Shown here: in pieces, positions 19,452-28,040 of the stretch
How the letters are laid out: the number at the start of each line of letters is the position of its first letter
Numbering within the stretch: position 1 is the stretch's first letter
NCBI RefSeq assembly: GCF_025725645.1
Contig: NZ_CP107007.1
Location: 1,240,001 to 1,304,000, forward strand
Direction of reading: 5' to 3'
DNA from: Halomonas sp. GD1P12
GTDB lineage: Bacteria; Pseudomonadota; Gammaproteobacteria; Pseudomonadales; Halomonadaceae
Length of the DNA: 64,000 nt
Made by a program: the position numbers and the translations under genes
The notes under the pieces: model-generated
Told to the model about the DNA's origin: nothing
The model's database searches: none
The model's input: the letters and a program-made list of their open reading frames with translations, nothing else

Positions 19452-22088
19452 ATGAATAGCGACTACCGCAAGACGCTGCCCGGCGCGCTAATGGGCGGTG
19501 AGCCGGTCGACTTCTTCGATGCCCGTCAGGCCGTCGAAGAGATCGCCCCGGGCGCTTATGAAACGCTGCCCTACACCTCGCGGGTACTCGCCGAGCAGCT
19601 GGTACGCCGCTGCGAGCCGGCGCTTCTGGTTGATGCGCTTTCCCAGCTCATCGAGCGCCGGCGCGATCTCGACTTTCCCTGGTACCCGGCGCGGGTAGTA
19701 TGCCACGACATTCTCGGCCAGACCGCCCTGGTCGATCTCGCCGGGCTACGGGACGCCATCGCCGAGCGCGGCGGCGACCCCGCTCAGGTCAACCCGGTGG
19801 TGCCGACCCAACTGATCGTCGATCACTCGCTGGCGGTGGAGCACAACGGCGACGACGACCAGGCGTTCGAGAAGAACCGCGCCGTCGAAGAGCGGCGTAA
19901 CGACGACCGCTTTCACTTCATCAACTGGACCAAGCTCGCATTCGAGAACGTCGACGTGATTCCGCCGGGCAACGGCATCATGCACCAGATCAATCTGGAG
20001 AAGATGTCGCCGGTGGTGCAGTGTCGCCAAATCGATTCCGGTGCGAAGGTCGCCTTTCCGGATACCTGCGTGGGCACCGATAGCCACACGCCGATGGTCG
20101 ACGCGCTCGGCGTGATCTCGGTGGGCGTGGGCGGGCTCGAGGCAGAGAGCGTGATGCTTGGGCGCGCCTCGATGATGCGGCTGCCGGATATCGTGGGCGT
20201 GGAGCTGACGGGCAAACTAGCCCCGGGTGTCACCGGTACCGACATGGTGCTGGCGATCACCGAATTCTTGCGCCGTGAGCGCGTGGTCGGCGCCTATCTC
20301 GAGTTCTTTGGCGAAGGCGCGGACGCGCTCAGCATCGGCGACCGGGCGACGATCTCCAACATGACGCCGGAGTACGGTGCCAGTGCGGCGATGTTCTATA
20401 TCGACGACCAGACCATCGACTATCTCAAGCTCACCGGGCGCGACGATGAGCAGGTGGCGCTGGTGGAAACCTACGCCAGGCACACGGGGCTTTGGGCCAG
20501 TGATCTTAAAACCGCGGAGTACGAACGGGTGCTGCGCTTCGATCTCTCGAACGTGGCACGCACGCTGGCCGGGCCGTCGAACCCGCACGCCCATTTGCCG
20601 ACGTCGGAACTCGCCAGCCGCGGCATCGCGATCAATTACGAGGCCGTGCAGCAGGACGAGCTCGACGGCCGGCTGCCCGACGGCGCGGTGATCATCGCCG
20701 CGATCACCAGCTGCACCAACACCTCCAACCCGCGCAACATGGTGGCGGCGGGGCTGATCGCCCGCAACGCCAACCGGCTGGGGCTTCTTCGCAAGCCCTG
20801 GGTGAAGTCGTCGCTGGCGCCGGGGTCGAAAACCGTGACGATGTATCTCGAGGATGCCGGGCTGATGGATGAGCTCGAGGCGCTCGGTTTTGGCGTGGTG
20901 GGCTACGCCTGCACGACCTGCAACGGCATGTCTGGCTCCCTCGACCCGAAAATTCAGCAGGAGATCAAGGAGCGCGACCTTTACGCCACGGCGGTGCTCT
21001 CGGGCAATCGTAATTTCGATGGGCGCATTCATCCCTACGCCAAGCAGGCGTTTCTGGCTTCGCCGCCGCTGGTGGTGGCCTACGCCATCGCCGGTACCAT
21101 CCGCTTCGATATCGAAAAGGACGTGCTGGGCGTGGATGATCGCGGCCATCCGATCACGCTCAAGGATATCTGGCCCGATGACAGCGAGATCGACGCCATC
21201 GTCAAGGCCTCGGTTAGACCTGAGCAGTTTCGCCAGACCTACATCCCGATGTTCGATCTCGACAAGAGCCAGCGTACTCAGGTCGAGCCGCTCTACGACT
21301 GGCGCCCGCAGAGTACCTATATTCGTCGCCCGCCTTATTGGGAGGGGAACATGGCGGCGGCCCGGGCGCTCAAGGGCATGCGGCCGCTGGCGATTTTGCC
21401 GGACAACATCACCACCGACCACCTGTCGCCGTCCAACGCCATTTTGCCGGACAGCGCGGCCGGCGAGTACCTGCTGAAAATGGGCCTGCCGGAGGAGGAC
21501 TTCAACTCCTACGCCACCCACCGGGGCGATCACCTCACCGCCCAGCGGGCGACCTTCGCCAACCCCAAGCTCTACAACGAGATGGCCCTCGACGATGACG
21601 GCCACGTGCGCCAGGGGTCGCTTGCGCGTCTGGAACCCGAAGGCAAGGTGGTGCGCATGTGGGAGGCGATCGAAGCCTACATGGCGCGCAAACAGCCCTT
21701 GATCATTATCGCCGGCAACGACTACGGTCAGGGCTCCTCACGGGATTGGGCGGCCAAGGGCGTGGCGCTGGCCGGAGTCGAGGCGATCGTCGCCGAAGGC
21801 TTCGAGCGCATCCACCGCACCAACCTGGTAGGCATGGGCGTGATGCCGCTGCAGTTCGAGCCCGGCACTACGCGCAAGACCCTGGCGCTGGACGGCACCG
21901 AGGTGTTCGATGTGGAAGGGGATACCGCGCCGGGTGCGAAGCTGACGCTTTTGATCCACCGCGCCGGCGGCGTCGAGCGCGTGCCGGTGATCTGCCGGCT
22001 CGATACCGCCGAGGAGGTCACTATCTACGCCGCCGGCGGGGTGCTTCAGCGCTTCGCTCAGGATTTTCTGGAGGCGACGCCAGCCTGA
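19452..22088 (+). CDS. acnD: 2-methylcitrate dehydratase, Fe/S-dependent (AcnD)
   Basis: An 878-residue aconitase-superfamily enzyme that dehydrates 2-methylcitrate to 2-methyl-trans-aconitate; PrpF then isomerises it. The 4Fe-4S ligands are the Cys in AAITSCTNTSNP (about residue 420) and the pair in YACTTCNGMSG (about 480s). The swivel domain carries GNDYGQGSSRDWAAKG. It is slightly shorter than AcnA and lies in a prp operon, so it is AcnD and not a housekeeping aconitase. This Fe-S pathway replaces PrpD in many bacteria. It starts 9 nt after the prpC stop. Confidence 0.94.
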   Translation: MNSDYRKTLPGALMGGEPVDFFDARQAVEEIAPGAYETLPYTSRVLAEQLVRRCEPALLVDALSQLIERRRDLDFPWYPARVVCHDILGQTALVDLAGLRDAIAERGGDPAQVNPVVPTQLIVDHSLAVEHNGDDDQAFEKNRAVEERRNDDRFHFINWTKLAFENVDVIPPGNGIMHQINLEKMSPVVQCRQIDSGAKVAFPDTCVGTDSHTPMVDALGVISVGVGGLEAESVMLGRASMMRLPDIVGVELTGKLAPGVTGTDMVLAITEFLRRERVVGAYLEFFGEGADALSIGDRATISNMTPEYGASAAMFYIDDQTIDYLKLTGRDDEQVALVETYARHTGLWASDLKTAEYERVLRFDLSNVARTLAGPSNPHAHLPTSELASRGIAINYEAVQQDELDGRLPDGAVIIAAITSCTNTSNPRNMVAAGLIARNANRLGLLRKPWVKSSLAPGSKTVTMYLEDAGLMDELEALGFGVVGYACTTCNGMSGSLDPKIQQEIKERDLYATAVLSGNRNFDGRIHPYAKQAFLASPPLVVAYAIAGTIRFDIEKDVLGVDDRGHPITLKDIWPDDSEIDAIVKASVRPEQFRQTYIPMFDLDKSQRTQVEPLYDWRPQSTYIRRPPYWEGNMAAARALKGMRPLAILPDNITTDHLSPSNAILPDSAAGEYLLKMGLPEEDFNSYATHRGDHLTAQRATFANPKLYNEMALDDDGHVRQGSLARLEPEGKVVRMWEAIEAYMARKQPLIIIAGNDYGQGSSRDWAAKGVALAGVEAIVAEGFERIHRTNLVGMGVMPLQFEPGTTRKTLALDGTEVFDVEGDTAPGAKLTLLIHRAGGVERVPVICRLDTAEEVTIYAAGGVLQRFAQDFLEATPA

Positions 22089-22115
22089 TTCGGCCTCGTT
22101 TGTCACCCTTCACAC

Positions 22116-22140
22116 ACGCCCGGCCCCGCGCCGGGCGTTT
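22116..22140 (+). terminator. Intra-operon hairpin between acnD and prpF
   Basis: ACGCCCGGC pairs with GCCGGGCGT (9 bp, 5-nt loop) and is followed by TTT only, just before the prpF ribosome site. It may act as a partial terminator or an mRNA-stabilising 3' end lowering prpF expression. Its 3' arm is also the leader of prpF. Confidence 0.5.
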
Positions 22141-22152
22141 CAGGAGCACGCC

Positions 22153-23340
22153 ATGACCATCAGTCCCCAGCTCGAGATTCCCGCCACCTACATGCGCGGC
22201 GGCACCAGCAAGGGCGTCTTCTTCGCGCTCGACGATCTGCCCAAAGCGGCCAGAGCGCCGGGTCCCGCCCGCGACCGCTTGCTACTGCGCTTGATGGGCA
22301 GCCCCGACCCCTACGAAAAGCAGATCGACGGCATGGGCGGGGCGACATCGAGCACCAGCAAGGCGGTGATTCTCTCGAAAAGCACCTCAACGGATCACGA
22401 CGTTGACTATTTGTTCGGCCAGGTGTCCATCGACCGACCCTTCGTCGACTGGAGCGGTAACTGCGGCAACCTGTCCGCCGCCGTCGGCCCATTCGCGATT
22501 CGCGCCGGGCTCATCGACCCGGGGCGAATTCCCGACGATGGCGTGGTCGAGGTCCGTATCTGGCAGGCGAATATCGAAAAAACGATCATCGCTTGGGTAC
22601 CGATCACCGGTGGCCGGGTGCAGGAAACCGGCGACTTCGAGCTCGACGGCGTGACCTTTCCCGCCGCCGAAATCCCGGTGGCCTTCGTCGACCCCGCCGA
22701 CGGCGAAGGGGCGATCTTCCCCACGGGCAACGTGGTGGACGCCCTCGAGGTGCCAGGCATCGGTACGCTCGAGGCGACGATGATCAATGCCGGTATTCCC
22801 ACCGTATTCGTCAACGCCCAGGACATCGGTTACACCGGCACGGAGCTCCAGGAAGCGATCAACGGTGACGCCCAGGCGCTTGCCCGGTTCGAGGCGATTC
22901 GCACCCACGCCTCGGTTAAAATGGGGCTGGCTGAAAACCTCGAGGCGGCGGGGGGGCGCCAGCACACGCCAAAGGTAGCGTTCGTGGCGCGGCCTTCGGA
23001 CTATACGGCGTCGAGCGGCCGATCCGTGGTGGCGGGAGATATTGATTTGGTCGTGCGCGCGCTCTCGATGGGCAAGCTCCACCACGCCATGATGGGCACC
23101 GCGGCGGTAGCGATTGCCTCGGCGGCGGCGATAAAGGGAACGCTGGTGAACCTGGCCGCTGGCGGCGGCGAGCGCGAGGCGGTCACTTTCGGTCACCCAT
23201 CCGGCACGCTGCACGTGGGTGCCAAGGCGAGCCTTGTGCAGGGCGTTTGGCAGATCGACCGGGCGCTGATGAGCCGTAGCGCCCGTGTACTGATGGAAGG
23301 CCGGGTGTTCGTACCCGGCGATGGTCTGGAAAGCGCTTGA
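22153..23340 (+). CDS. prpF: 2-methylaconitate cis-trans isomerase
   Basis: A 395-residue protein of the PrpF/diaminopimelate-epimerase fold that isomerises trans- to cis-2-methylaconitate for hydration. The substrate-binding signatures are YMRGGTSKGVFF at the start, GMGGATSSTSKAVIL, and DWSGNCGNLSAAVGPFAI with the catalytic region. Length fits PrpF of Shewanella. It is the last gene of the prp operon and required together with AcnD. CAGGAGCACGCC precedes ATG 22153. Confidence 0.93.
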   Translation: MTISPQLEIPATYMRGGTSKGVFFALDDLPKAARAPGPARDRLLLRLMGSPDPYEKQIDGMGGATSSTSKAVILSKSTSTDHDVDYLFGQVSIDRPFVDWSGNCGNLSAAVGPFAIRAGLIDPGRIPDDGVVEVRIWQANIEKTIIAWVPITGGRVQETGDFELDGVTFPAAEIPVAFVDPADGEGAIFPTGNVVDALEVPGIGTLEATMINAGIPTVFVNAQDIGYTGTELQEAINGDAQALARFEAIRTHASVKMGLAENLEAAGGRQHTPKVAFVARPSDYTASSGRSVVAGDIDLVVRALSMGKLHHAMMGTAAVAIASAAAIKGTLVNLAAGGGEREAVTFGHPSGTLHVGAKASLVQGVWQIDRALMSRSARVLMEGRVFVPGDGLESA

Positions 23341-23376
23341 ACGAGCGGCCAAACCCTCGGTTCTGCGGCCTTTTAT

Positions 23377-23410
23377 GCCCACACCCCGGCCCTGGAAATG
23401 GGGCGTGGGC
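23377..23410. terminator. Imperfect hairpin between prpF and comEA-like gene
   Basis: GCCCAC-A-CCCC pairs with GGGG-C-GTGGGC (10 bp with one A/C mismatch, 12-nt loop) in the 79-bp gap between convergent genes. It lacks a clear T-run on either side, so intrinsic termination is uncertain. Confidence 0.35.
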
Positions 23411-23419
23411 GCCTGAAAT

Positions 23420-23698
23420 CTACTCGTCGAAAGTGATCTGATCCTGCATGCCTTCGACCGTGGCGGGCCCGATGCCGCTAACGCGCGTGAGATCATCGGC
23501 GTTTTCGAAGTCGCCGTTGGCGCTACGCTCTTCGATAATGGCCGCCGCGCGGCTAGGGCCGACACCGGGCAGTTCGGCCAGCAGCTCCTCATCGGCGGTG
23601 TTGACGTTGATCGGCGCCATGGACTGCGCCAGCGCTGCGCCGCTGACCCCGATGCCCAATAACGTCGCTGCCAGTAATCCCTTGATCATTCGCTTCAT
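23420..23698 (-). CDS. ComEA-like helix-hairpin-helix protein
   Basis: A 92-residue exported protein: a signal peptide (residues 1-24, ending ALA) followed by two HhH motifs, LLAELPGVGPSRAAAIIEER and LTRVSGIGPATVEGM. This is the compact ComEA/TIGR00426 form, which binds duplex DNA in the periplasm and in competent bacteria pulls transforming DNA through the outer membrane. No other competence gene is nearby, so a role in DNA uptake is inferred from the family only. It is convergent with prpF. Confidence 0.88.
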   Translation of the reverse strand: MKRMIKGLLAATLLGIGVSGAALAQSMAPINVNTADEELLAELPGVGPSRAAAIIEERSANGDFENADDLTRVSGIGPATVEGMQDQITFDE

Positions 23699-23887
23699 GG
23701 TAAGCCCCCTTGAGATAACGATGGATTCTTGCTGTCGTTCGCCCGGTTCGATCCCCGCCGCCGGGACTACTGATCACCCTGGCAAGGCTTGTGTCACGCC
23801 GCCGTCATCTGAAAACGACGGCCTTTGTAAGCGCATTCCCAGGTTCGGTCCTGAGATCGCTTACACGAAAGCGCGGGGCAAGGCTGG

Positions 23888-23893
23888 TATAAT
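23888..23893 (+). promoter_or_regulatory. Extended -10 promoter element for pyrF
   Basis: TATAAT (23888-23893) preceded by TGG gives a TGnTATAAT extended -10, about 28 nt before the GTG of pyrF. I see no good -35 at 16-18 bp, which extended -10 promoters do not need. The start of transcription would lie near 23900, leaving a leader of about 20 nt. Confidence 0.6.
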
Positions 23894-23920
23894 GGCGCGG
23901 TTCAAACAAGGAGCGCGCCC

Positions 23921-24640
23921 GTGTCAACCGATTCTCCCCTCATCATCGCCCTCGATTACCCGTCGCTGGACCAGGCCCTTTGCATGGCGGACCAGCTCGA
24001 CCCTGCCCGCTGTCGAGTGAAAGTGGGTAAAGAGCTTTTCACCCGCAGCGGCCCAGCGGTGCTCGAGGCGCTTCATGGGCGCGGCTTCGAGATCTTTCTG
24101 GATCTCAAGTTTCACGATATTCCCAACACCGTGGCCAGCGCCGTGCAGGCGGCGGCGGAGCAGGGCGTTTGGATGGTGAACGTGCATGCCAGTGGCGGCA
24201 AGGCGATGATGGAAACCGCGGCCGAGCGGCTCTCTCGAAACGGCCTGAAAACCCACCTGATCGCCGTGACCGTGCTGACCAGCATGAGTGGCGAGGCGCT
24301 TGGTGATATCGGCGTGAGCGGAGCGCTTGATGAGCAGGTGATGCGGCTGGCAAGGCTTACCCATGAAAGCGGTTTGGCCGGGGTGGTCTGCTCCGCCCAG
24401 GAGGCGGCAGCGGTCGAAAGCGCCTGCGGTAAGGCGTTTTTGAAAGTGACGCCAGGTATTCGCCCACGCTCTGCCGCACTCGATGACCAGTCGCGCGTCA
24501 TGACCCCGAGCGCGGCGCTGGCCGCAGGCAGTACTCACATGGTGATCGGGCGCCCGGTCACCCAGGCCGAGGAGCCGATGGCGGCGCTCAAGGCGATCGA
24601 AGCCGACATCGCCGGCGCTACTCGCCCTCGATCCCGGTAA
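23921..24640 (+). CDS. pyrF: Orotidine-5'-phosphate decarboxylase
   Basis: A 239-residue TIM-barrel enzyme making UMP, last step of de novo pyrimidine synthesis. Active-site residues are in [13 protein letters not shown] (about residues 60-72), with [12 protein letters not shown], the PGIRPRS phosphate gripper and [13 protein letters not shown] near the end. It starts with GTG 23921 behind AAGGAG (23908-23913). Its 3' end overlaps the 3' end of the convergent lapB gene by 23 bp. pyrF next to lapAB is the gene order of E. coli too. Confidence 0.96.
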   Translation: MSTDSPLIIALDYPSLDQALCMADQLDPARCRVKVGKELFTRSGPAVLEALHGRGFEIFLDLKFHDIPNTVASAVQAAAEQGVWMVNVHASGGKAMMETAAERLSRNGLKTHLIAVTVLTSMSGEALGDIGVSGALDEQVMRLARLTHESGLAGVVCSAQEAAAVESACGKAFLKVTPGIRPRSAALDDQSRVMTPSAALAAGSTHMVIGRPVTQAEEPMAALKAIEADIAGATRPRSR

Positions 24641-25817
24641 TCGGTTTGATCGTGCCCCAGCGCCGGCAGCTGGGGCACTGCCACACCAGATGGTCGCTGG
24701 TAAAACCGCAGTGGCGGCAGCGCTGGCGCGGCCGGCCCTCAAGCAGAGCCCCGGTGTGGTGTTTCAACAGCAGCAGGCGGGTATCCGGCGACGTCTTGCC
24801 GTTTAGCCGCTCGCTTTCCAGATACAGATCGATCAGATAGTCGAGCCCGCCCAGACTCGGCGCTTCGCGCAGCCACTCGCCGGTGCGCTCGATCGCGCTA
24901 TCGACGCCATCGCGGCGATGAACGAGTTCGCCCAGCGCCACGATCACGCTGGTGTACGGCGCCTGTTCCAGCAGTCTATGTAGATGCGCCTCGAAGCCCG
25001 CCGAGTTCTCCAAGCGCTCGTAGGCGCGCTTGAGCGCGCTCAGCATGGTGGGGGTATGCGCGATATCCTGATGGGGAATGCGCTCGAGCCAGTCGATCGC
25101 CCGCTGATAGTGGCCGTTTTCCATTTCGAGTTCGGCGTAGAGCAGCGTTGCACGCACGCAGTTCTCGTCCATCTGCAGCGCTTTTTTTAGATGCTTTCGC
25201 GCAAGCGCGCGGCTTGATTCGCTGATTTCCTCGACGGCAAGCTCACACAGCCAGTGGGCGGCGGGGCGGCGCAGAACGGGCTGCTGCTTGAGGATGGGAG
25301 CGACGGTCTCCAGCGCTTCCTGCCATTCGCGCTCGCGGTCGAGCAAATCGAGCAGCAGGCGCTTGGCGTGTAGCCGGTAGGTGTCGTCGGTAGTGTGACT
25401 CAACAGCGTTTTTAAAAGCCGCTGGGCGCGATCGTGTACGCCCAAAGCGATGAAATCCTGGGCGAGCTCGAGCTGGATGTGATCGTTGGTCGTGACCGAA
25501 AGGGCGGGGCGAGCGAGCAGGTTCTGGTGAATGCTGACGGCCTTGTCCGCCTCGCCGCGAGCGCGAAAGAGCTTGCCCAGGGCAATGTGCGTTTCGACGG
25601 TATCGCTATTGACGTCCAGCGCGTTGATGAAGGTGTTGATTGCCTCATCGGGCTGCTCGTTGAGCAAATAGTTGAGCCCGACAAAATACTCTTTCGACAG
25701 CGCCGGCGCTTTGGGCGTCGGTCGGATGAGACGCTTGCCGGCGCGATGGCGTACGCCAAGCCCAAAGCCAATGGCCAAGGCGGCGAAAAGCACGCCGAGC
25801 AGCGCGACATCCTGCAT
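24618..25817 (-). CDS. lapB: LapB, TPR and rubredoxin-like regulator of LPS assembly
   Basis: A 399-residue protein with one N-terminal membrane helix (residues about 3-20), multiple TPR repeats (about 60-360) and a C-terminal metal-binding rubredoxin-type domain, [11 protein letters not shown]...CPSCRRWG. In E. coli, LapB (YciM) anchors FtsH and adjusts degradation of LpxC, balancing LPS and phospholipid synthesis. Length (389 in E. coli) matches. It directly follows lapA with TAA-ATG contact and no spacer, so the two are translated in tandem. Confidence 0.94.
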   Translation of the reverse strand: MQDVALLGVLFAALAIGFGLGVRHRAGKRLIRPTPKAPALSKEYFVGLNYLLNEQPDEAINTFINALDVNSDTVETHIALGKLFRARGEADKAVSIHQNLLARPALSVTTNDHIQLELAQDFIALGVHDRAQRLLKTLLSHTTDDTYRLHAKRLLLDLLDREREWQEALETVAPILKQQPVLRRPAAHWLCELAVEEISESSRALARKHLKKALQMDENCVRATLLYAELEMENGHYQRAIDWLERIPHQDIAHTPTMLSALKRAYERLENSAGFEAHLHRLLEQAPYTSVIVALGELVHRRDGVDSAIERTGEWLREAPSLGGLDYLIDLYLESERLNGKTSPDTRLLLLKHHTGALLEGRPRQRCRHCGFTSDHLVWQCPSCRRWGTIKPITGIEGE

Positions 25818-26123
25818 TTAAGCCAGTTCCTTGAACTCCTGGGTGCGAAGGCGGTCGAGTTCTTTTTGCTGGTGCTTATTGTGTCGCTCGCTACGAGCCA
25901 GACGGGCTTTCAGCCGAACGTAAACCCCCAGCATCGCCAGCATCCCCAGCACGACGCCCAGCGTCAGCGTGGCCAGAAGCCATACCGACAGCGAAATCGG
26001 GGGAAGTTCGGTCCAGATCAGATTCAGGGCGATCGCCTGCTGGTTGTTCACGGCAAACAGGATACCGACCAGCAGCACCACGAGTAATACGATGGCTAGT
26101 AAAAGCCCTTTGATCCAACGCAT
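25818..26123 (-). CDS. lapA: LapA domain inner-membrane protein
   Basis: A 101-residue protein with two hydrophobic segments (residues about 6-25 and 45-66) and a basic, coiled C-terminal tail (KARLARSERHNKHQQKELDRLR). The size, topology and position before lapB identify LapA (YciS), which assists LPS assembly in the inner membrane. Its ATG follows AGGAACTTCTC. The leader contains a duplicated TGCACGTAAA. Transcription starts in the space shared with ihfB, which lies upstream on the same strand. Confidence 0.88.
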   Translation of the reverse strand: MRWIKGLLLAIVLLVVLLVGILFAVNNQQAIALNLIWTELPPISLSVWLLATLTLGVVLGMLAMLGVYVRLKARLARSERHNKHQQKELDRLRTQEFKELA

Positions 26124-26138
26124 GAGAAGTTCCTGGTG

Positions 26139-26162
26139 TTTACGTGCAAGTTTTTACGTGCA
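26139..26162 (-). repeat. Duplicated 10-bp element in the lapA leader
   Basis: TTTACGTGCA occurs at 26139-26148 and 26153-26162 (14-bp period) directly upstream of the lapA ribosome site. It belongs to the same pattern of short leader duplications as at prpB, prpC and the acyl-CoA genes. Confidence 0.7.
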
Positions 26163-26240
26163 GAAGGGCTCTATTGTGTATGAGTCAGGACGCGGCGTCA
26201 TCCCCGACAACGCGATTGGCCCGCCTCGAACGCCCCTGTT

Positions 26241-26537
26241 TCAATACCCCAGCGCGCGGCTAGCGTCGACCTGCTCGCGCAGCTCCTTGCCCGGCTTGAA
26301 GTGGGGGACGTACTTGCCCTCGAGATCTACCGGGTCGCCGGTCTTGGGGTTACGACCAACCCGCGGCTCGCGGTAGTGCAGCGAAAAGCTGCCAAAGCCG
26401 CGGATTTCGACGCGGCCACCGCTGGAGAGGGCGTCGGTCATGTCGTCGAGTATGATACGCACCGCCGTTTCGACTTCCCTGGCGGACAGCTCAGGTTGAC
26501 GCATCGCGATTTGTTCGATTAATTCAGACTTGGTCAT
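26241..26537 (-). CDS. ihfB: Integration host factor subunit beta
   Basis: A 98-residue DNA-bending protein of the HU/IHF family. The signature [21 protein letters not shown] (beta-arm with intercalating Pro) lies at about residues 47-67, and the N terminus [11 protein letters not shown] is IHF-beta-type. It pairs with IhfA. In most gammaproteobacteria ihfB directly follows rpsA; here no rpsA lies upstream, where a divergent sdhE starts instead. The 224-bp gap contains no gene. lapA and lapB follow on the same strand after 117 bp, and an operon is possible. Confidence 0.96.
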   Translation of the reverse strand: MTKSELIEQIAMRQPELSAREVETAVRIILDDMTDALSSGGRVEIRGFGSFSLHYREPRVGRNPKTGDPVDLEGKYVPHFKPGKELREQVDASRALGY

Positions 26538-26699
26538 CGGTTGGCTCCCTGCAAACGTTAAAGGTCGTATGCGCTTACGGCCGCAATAACATCTACTTCA
26601 GCATACTGCGCATCGGGTGATAAAACAATTCGATCAAAACTAGGTACTTTAGTTAAAACAAGGTTCTAGGTCGAATAACAGCATAGGCGAAGCCGGCCC

Positions 26700-26728
26700 C
26701 TGGCGCGACCCTGTGGCTCAGGTATACT
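26700..26728 (+). promoter_or_regulatory. Putative promoter for sdhE-ygfX
   Basis: A good -10 (TATACT, 26723-26728) with a poor -35 (CTGGCG) at 17 bp, about 34 nt before the TTG start of sdhE. Prediction only. Confidence 0.35.
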
Positions 26729-26761
26729 GGCTTTCCATTCAAGACTTGATAGAGGTCCACG

Positions 26762-27055
26762 TTGAGCGATGACACTTCCCCGGAGGCCATCCTCCGTAAA
26801 CGGCTTTATTGGCATTCGCGTCGCGGCATGTGGGAGCTGGATCTGCTGTTGATTCCCTTTCTCGAAAAGCGCTTCGATTCGCTCTGTGAAGAGGATCGAC
26901 TGGTTTACCAGCGCCTGATCGAAGAGGAGGACCAGGATCTCTTCGTCTGGCTGATGCACCGCGAGTGGCCCACCGACCCGGACCTGCGCCGGCTCGTTCA
27001 GATGATCGTCGAGCATGCCGAAACCACCGATAACAGTGCCTATCGCACGCTCTAG
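26762..27055 (+). CDS. sdhE: SdhE, FAD assembly factor for succinate dehydrogenase
   Basis: A 97-residue small helical protein with the strongly conserved RRGMWELDLLL (RGxxE motif, about residues 20-30), the part that delivers and helps covalently attach FAD to SdhA. The rest (FLEKRFDSL, LVYQRLIEEEDQDLFVWLM) follows the family. It starts at TTG 26762 after AGAGG. It overlaps the next gene by 41 bp. In older literature the pair is YgfY/YgfX or CptB/CptA. Confidence 0.93.
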   Translation: MSDDTSPEAILRKRLYWHSRRGMWELDLLLIPFLEKRFDSLCEEDRLVYQRLIEEEDQDLFVWLMHREWPTDPDLRRLVQMIVEHAETTDNSAYRTL

Positions 27056-27413
27056 ATTCCCACCGATAATCCACGCGCTGCTGGCATCGGGACTTGCAGG
27101 CGTGGGTCTGACGTTTGCCCCGCCGCCTCTGGTGCTTGCCGTTTGGCTTTTACTGTTGGCAGCGGTCGCGTTACACGCCCGCGCCCAGCCCAAGGGCACG
27201 CTATCGATTCAAACGCTCGATGAGGTGCTTTATGCGCGCTGGATAAAAGCGTGCGGCGAGCCATATGACGCCGTTTTGCTTCGCTGTCACTATCTCGGCC
27301 CTTGGCTTTTGGGGCTGGACGTGGGCGGCGCGCGTCTCTGGCTCTGGCCGGATAGCGTGTCGGCTCAAGACCACCGCGCGCTTCGCCGGCTGCTGCACCG
27401 CCCCGGTCGCTAG
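27015..27413 (+). CDS. ygfX: YgfX-family membrane protein (CptA)
   Basis: A 132-residue protein with two close N-terminal membrane helices (residues about 18-52) and a small C-terminal cytoplasmic domain ending WPDSVSAQDHRALRRLLHR, matching the E. coli YgfX pattern of WLxxDSM...WRxLRRxL. It always travels with sdhE, here overlapping it by 41 bp in another frame. It was proposed as toxin of a membrane toxin-antitoxin pair with cytoskeletal targets; the pairing with a flavinylation factor makes a housekeeping role equally possible. An internal GTG at 27036 could be the true start. Confidence 0.8.
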   Translation: MPKPPITVPIARSRFPPIIHALLASGLAGVGLTFAPPPLVLAVWLLLLAAVALHARAQPKGTLSIQTLDEVLYARWIKACGEPYDAVLLRCHYLGPWLLGLDVGGARLWLWPDSVSAQDHRALRRLLHRPGR

Positions 27414-27566
27414 CTCGGCTCGCGTTCACGCGGGCGCCAGTAAGGTCGTCAGTCGACGTTTTGAAAAACAGGGAGATGTTGCGCAGAGAGTTTGCGCAAA
27501 CAAGCCGTGAAGCAGGTGTACGTAAAGCAGGGCTTGGGGATCAATCAGGAAAAGGGGAGTAATCGA

Positions 27567-27653
27567 TGGTGCCCGGAGCCGGACTTGAACCGGCACGGGG
27601 TTACCCCCGAGAGATTTTAAGTCTCTTGCGTCTACCGATTTCGCCATCCGGGC
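27567..27653 (-). tRNA. tRNA-Leu (UAA)
   Basis: Minus-strand 87-nt tRNA with GCCCGGA acceptor, long variable arm, anticodon loop CTTAAAA, standard GGTTCAAGTCC T-arm and encoded CCA. It is the last of three tRNAs behind pgsA, the Gly-Cys-Leu order also found in E. coli. Confidence 0.95.
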
Positions 27654-27701
27654 GTATAGCAGCAGGCGATGGAGGGCATCTGGTCGCTGCTATAAAAAAT
27701 A

Positions 27702-27775
27702 TGGAGGCTGGAGTCGGAATCGAACCGGCGTACACGGAGTTGCAGTCCGCTGCATAACCACTCTGCCATCCAGCC
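27702..27775 (-). tRNA. tRNA-Cys (GCA)
   Basis: Minus-strand 74-nt tRNA with GGCTGGA acceptor, anticodon loop CTGCAAC, GGTTCGATTCC T-arm and encoded CCA. Middle gene of the Gly-Cys-Leu cluster. Confidence 0.95.
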
Positions 27776-27785
27776 TTACAAGTCG

Positions 27786-27804
27786 TTTGGAGCGGGAAAA
27801 GAGA
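27786..27804 (-). repeat. Copy of the 3' end of tRNA-Gly between tRNA-Gly and tRNA-Cys
   Basis: Nineteen bases (27786-27804) are identical to 27870-27888, that is the CCA, acceptor strand and first T-arm bases of tRNA-Gly plus three flanking bases. Beyond this the similarity breaks up. It is a remnant of a second tRNA-Gly or of a tRNA 3'-end duplication of the kind produced by integration at tRNA genes; no integrase is present. Confidence 0.8.
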
Positions 27805-27871
27805 GTCGACCGGGCTGGCGTTCCAGCTCTCGACTTGCTCCTGATCCTGCTGCCGACGCTTTGAGTCAATT

Positions 27872-27946
27872 TGGAGCGGGAAAAGAGATTCGAACTCTCG
27901 ACCCTCGCCTTGGCAAGGCGATGCTCTACCACTGAGCTATTCCCGC
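27872..27946 (-). tRNA. tRNA-Gly (GCC)
   Basis: Minus-strand 75-nt tRNA with GCGGGAA acceptor, anticodon loop TTGCCAA, GTTCGAATC T-arm and encoded CCA. First of the three tRNAs downstream of pgsA and preceded by its own near-perfect promoter. Confidence 0.96.
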
Positions 27947-27961
27947 TCGACTCGAGGGCGA

Positions 27962-27989
27962 ATTATACGCACTAACGCGGGCTTGTCAA
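27962..27989 (-). promoter_or_regulatory. Consensus sigma70 promoter of the tRNA Gly-Cys-Leu operon
   Basis: Read on the minus strand: TTGACA, 16-bp spacer, TATAAT, both hexamers perfect. The start point would be about 8 nt before the tRNA-Gly 5' end, so the tRNAs need not depend on read-through from pgsA. Confidence 0.85.
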
Positions 27990-28040
27990 TCGCTGAAATG
28001 GTCAATGCGACCAATAAGATAACGCGCGTTCAGCAAATGC

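Noticed and set aside
23801-23827. Hairpin GCCGTC/GACGGC before pyrF as terminator
   Set aside because: No gene on that strand upstream needs termination; six pairs and a weak T-run are within chance for this GC content.
27426-27647. 73-codon frame on the minus strand covering tRNA-Leu
   Set aside because: It translates the tRNA itself (MAKSVDARDLKSLGGNPVPV is the usual false product of tRNA-Leu).
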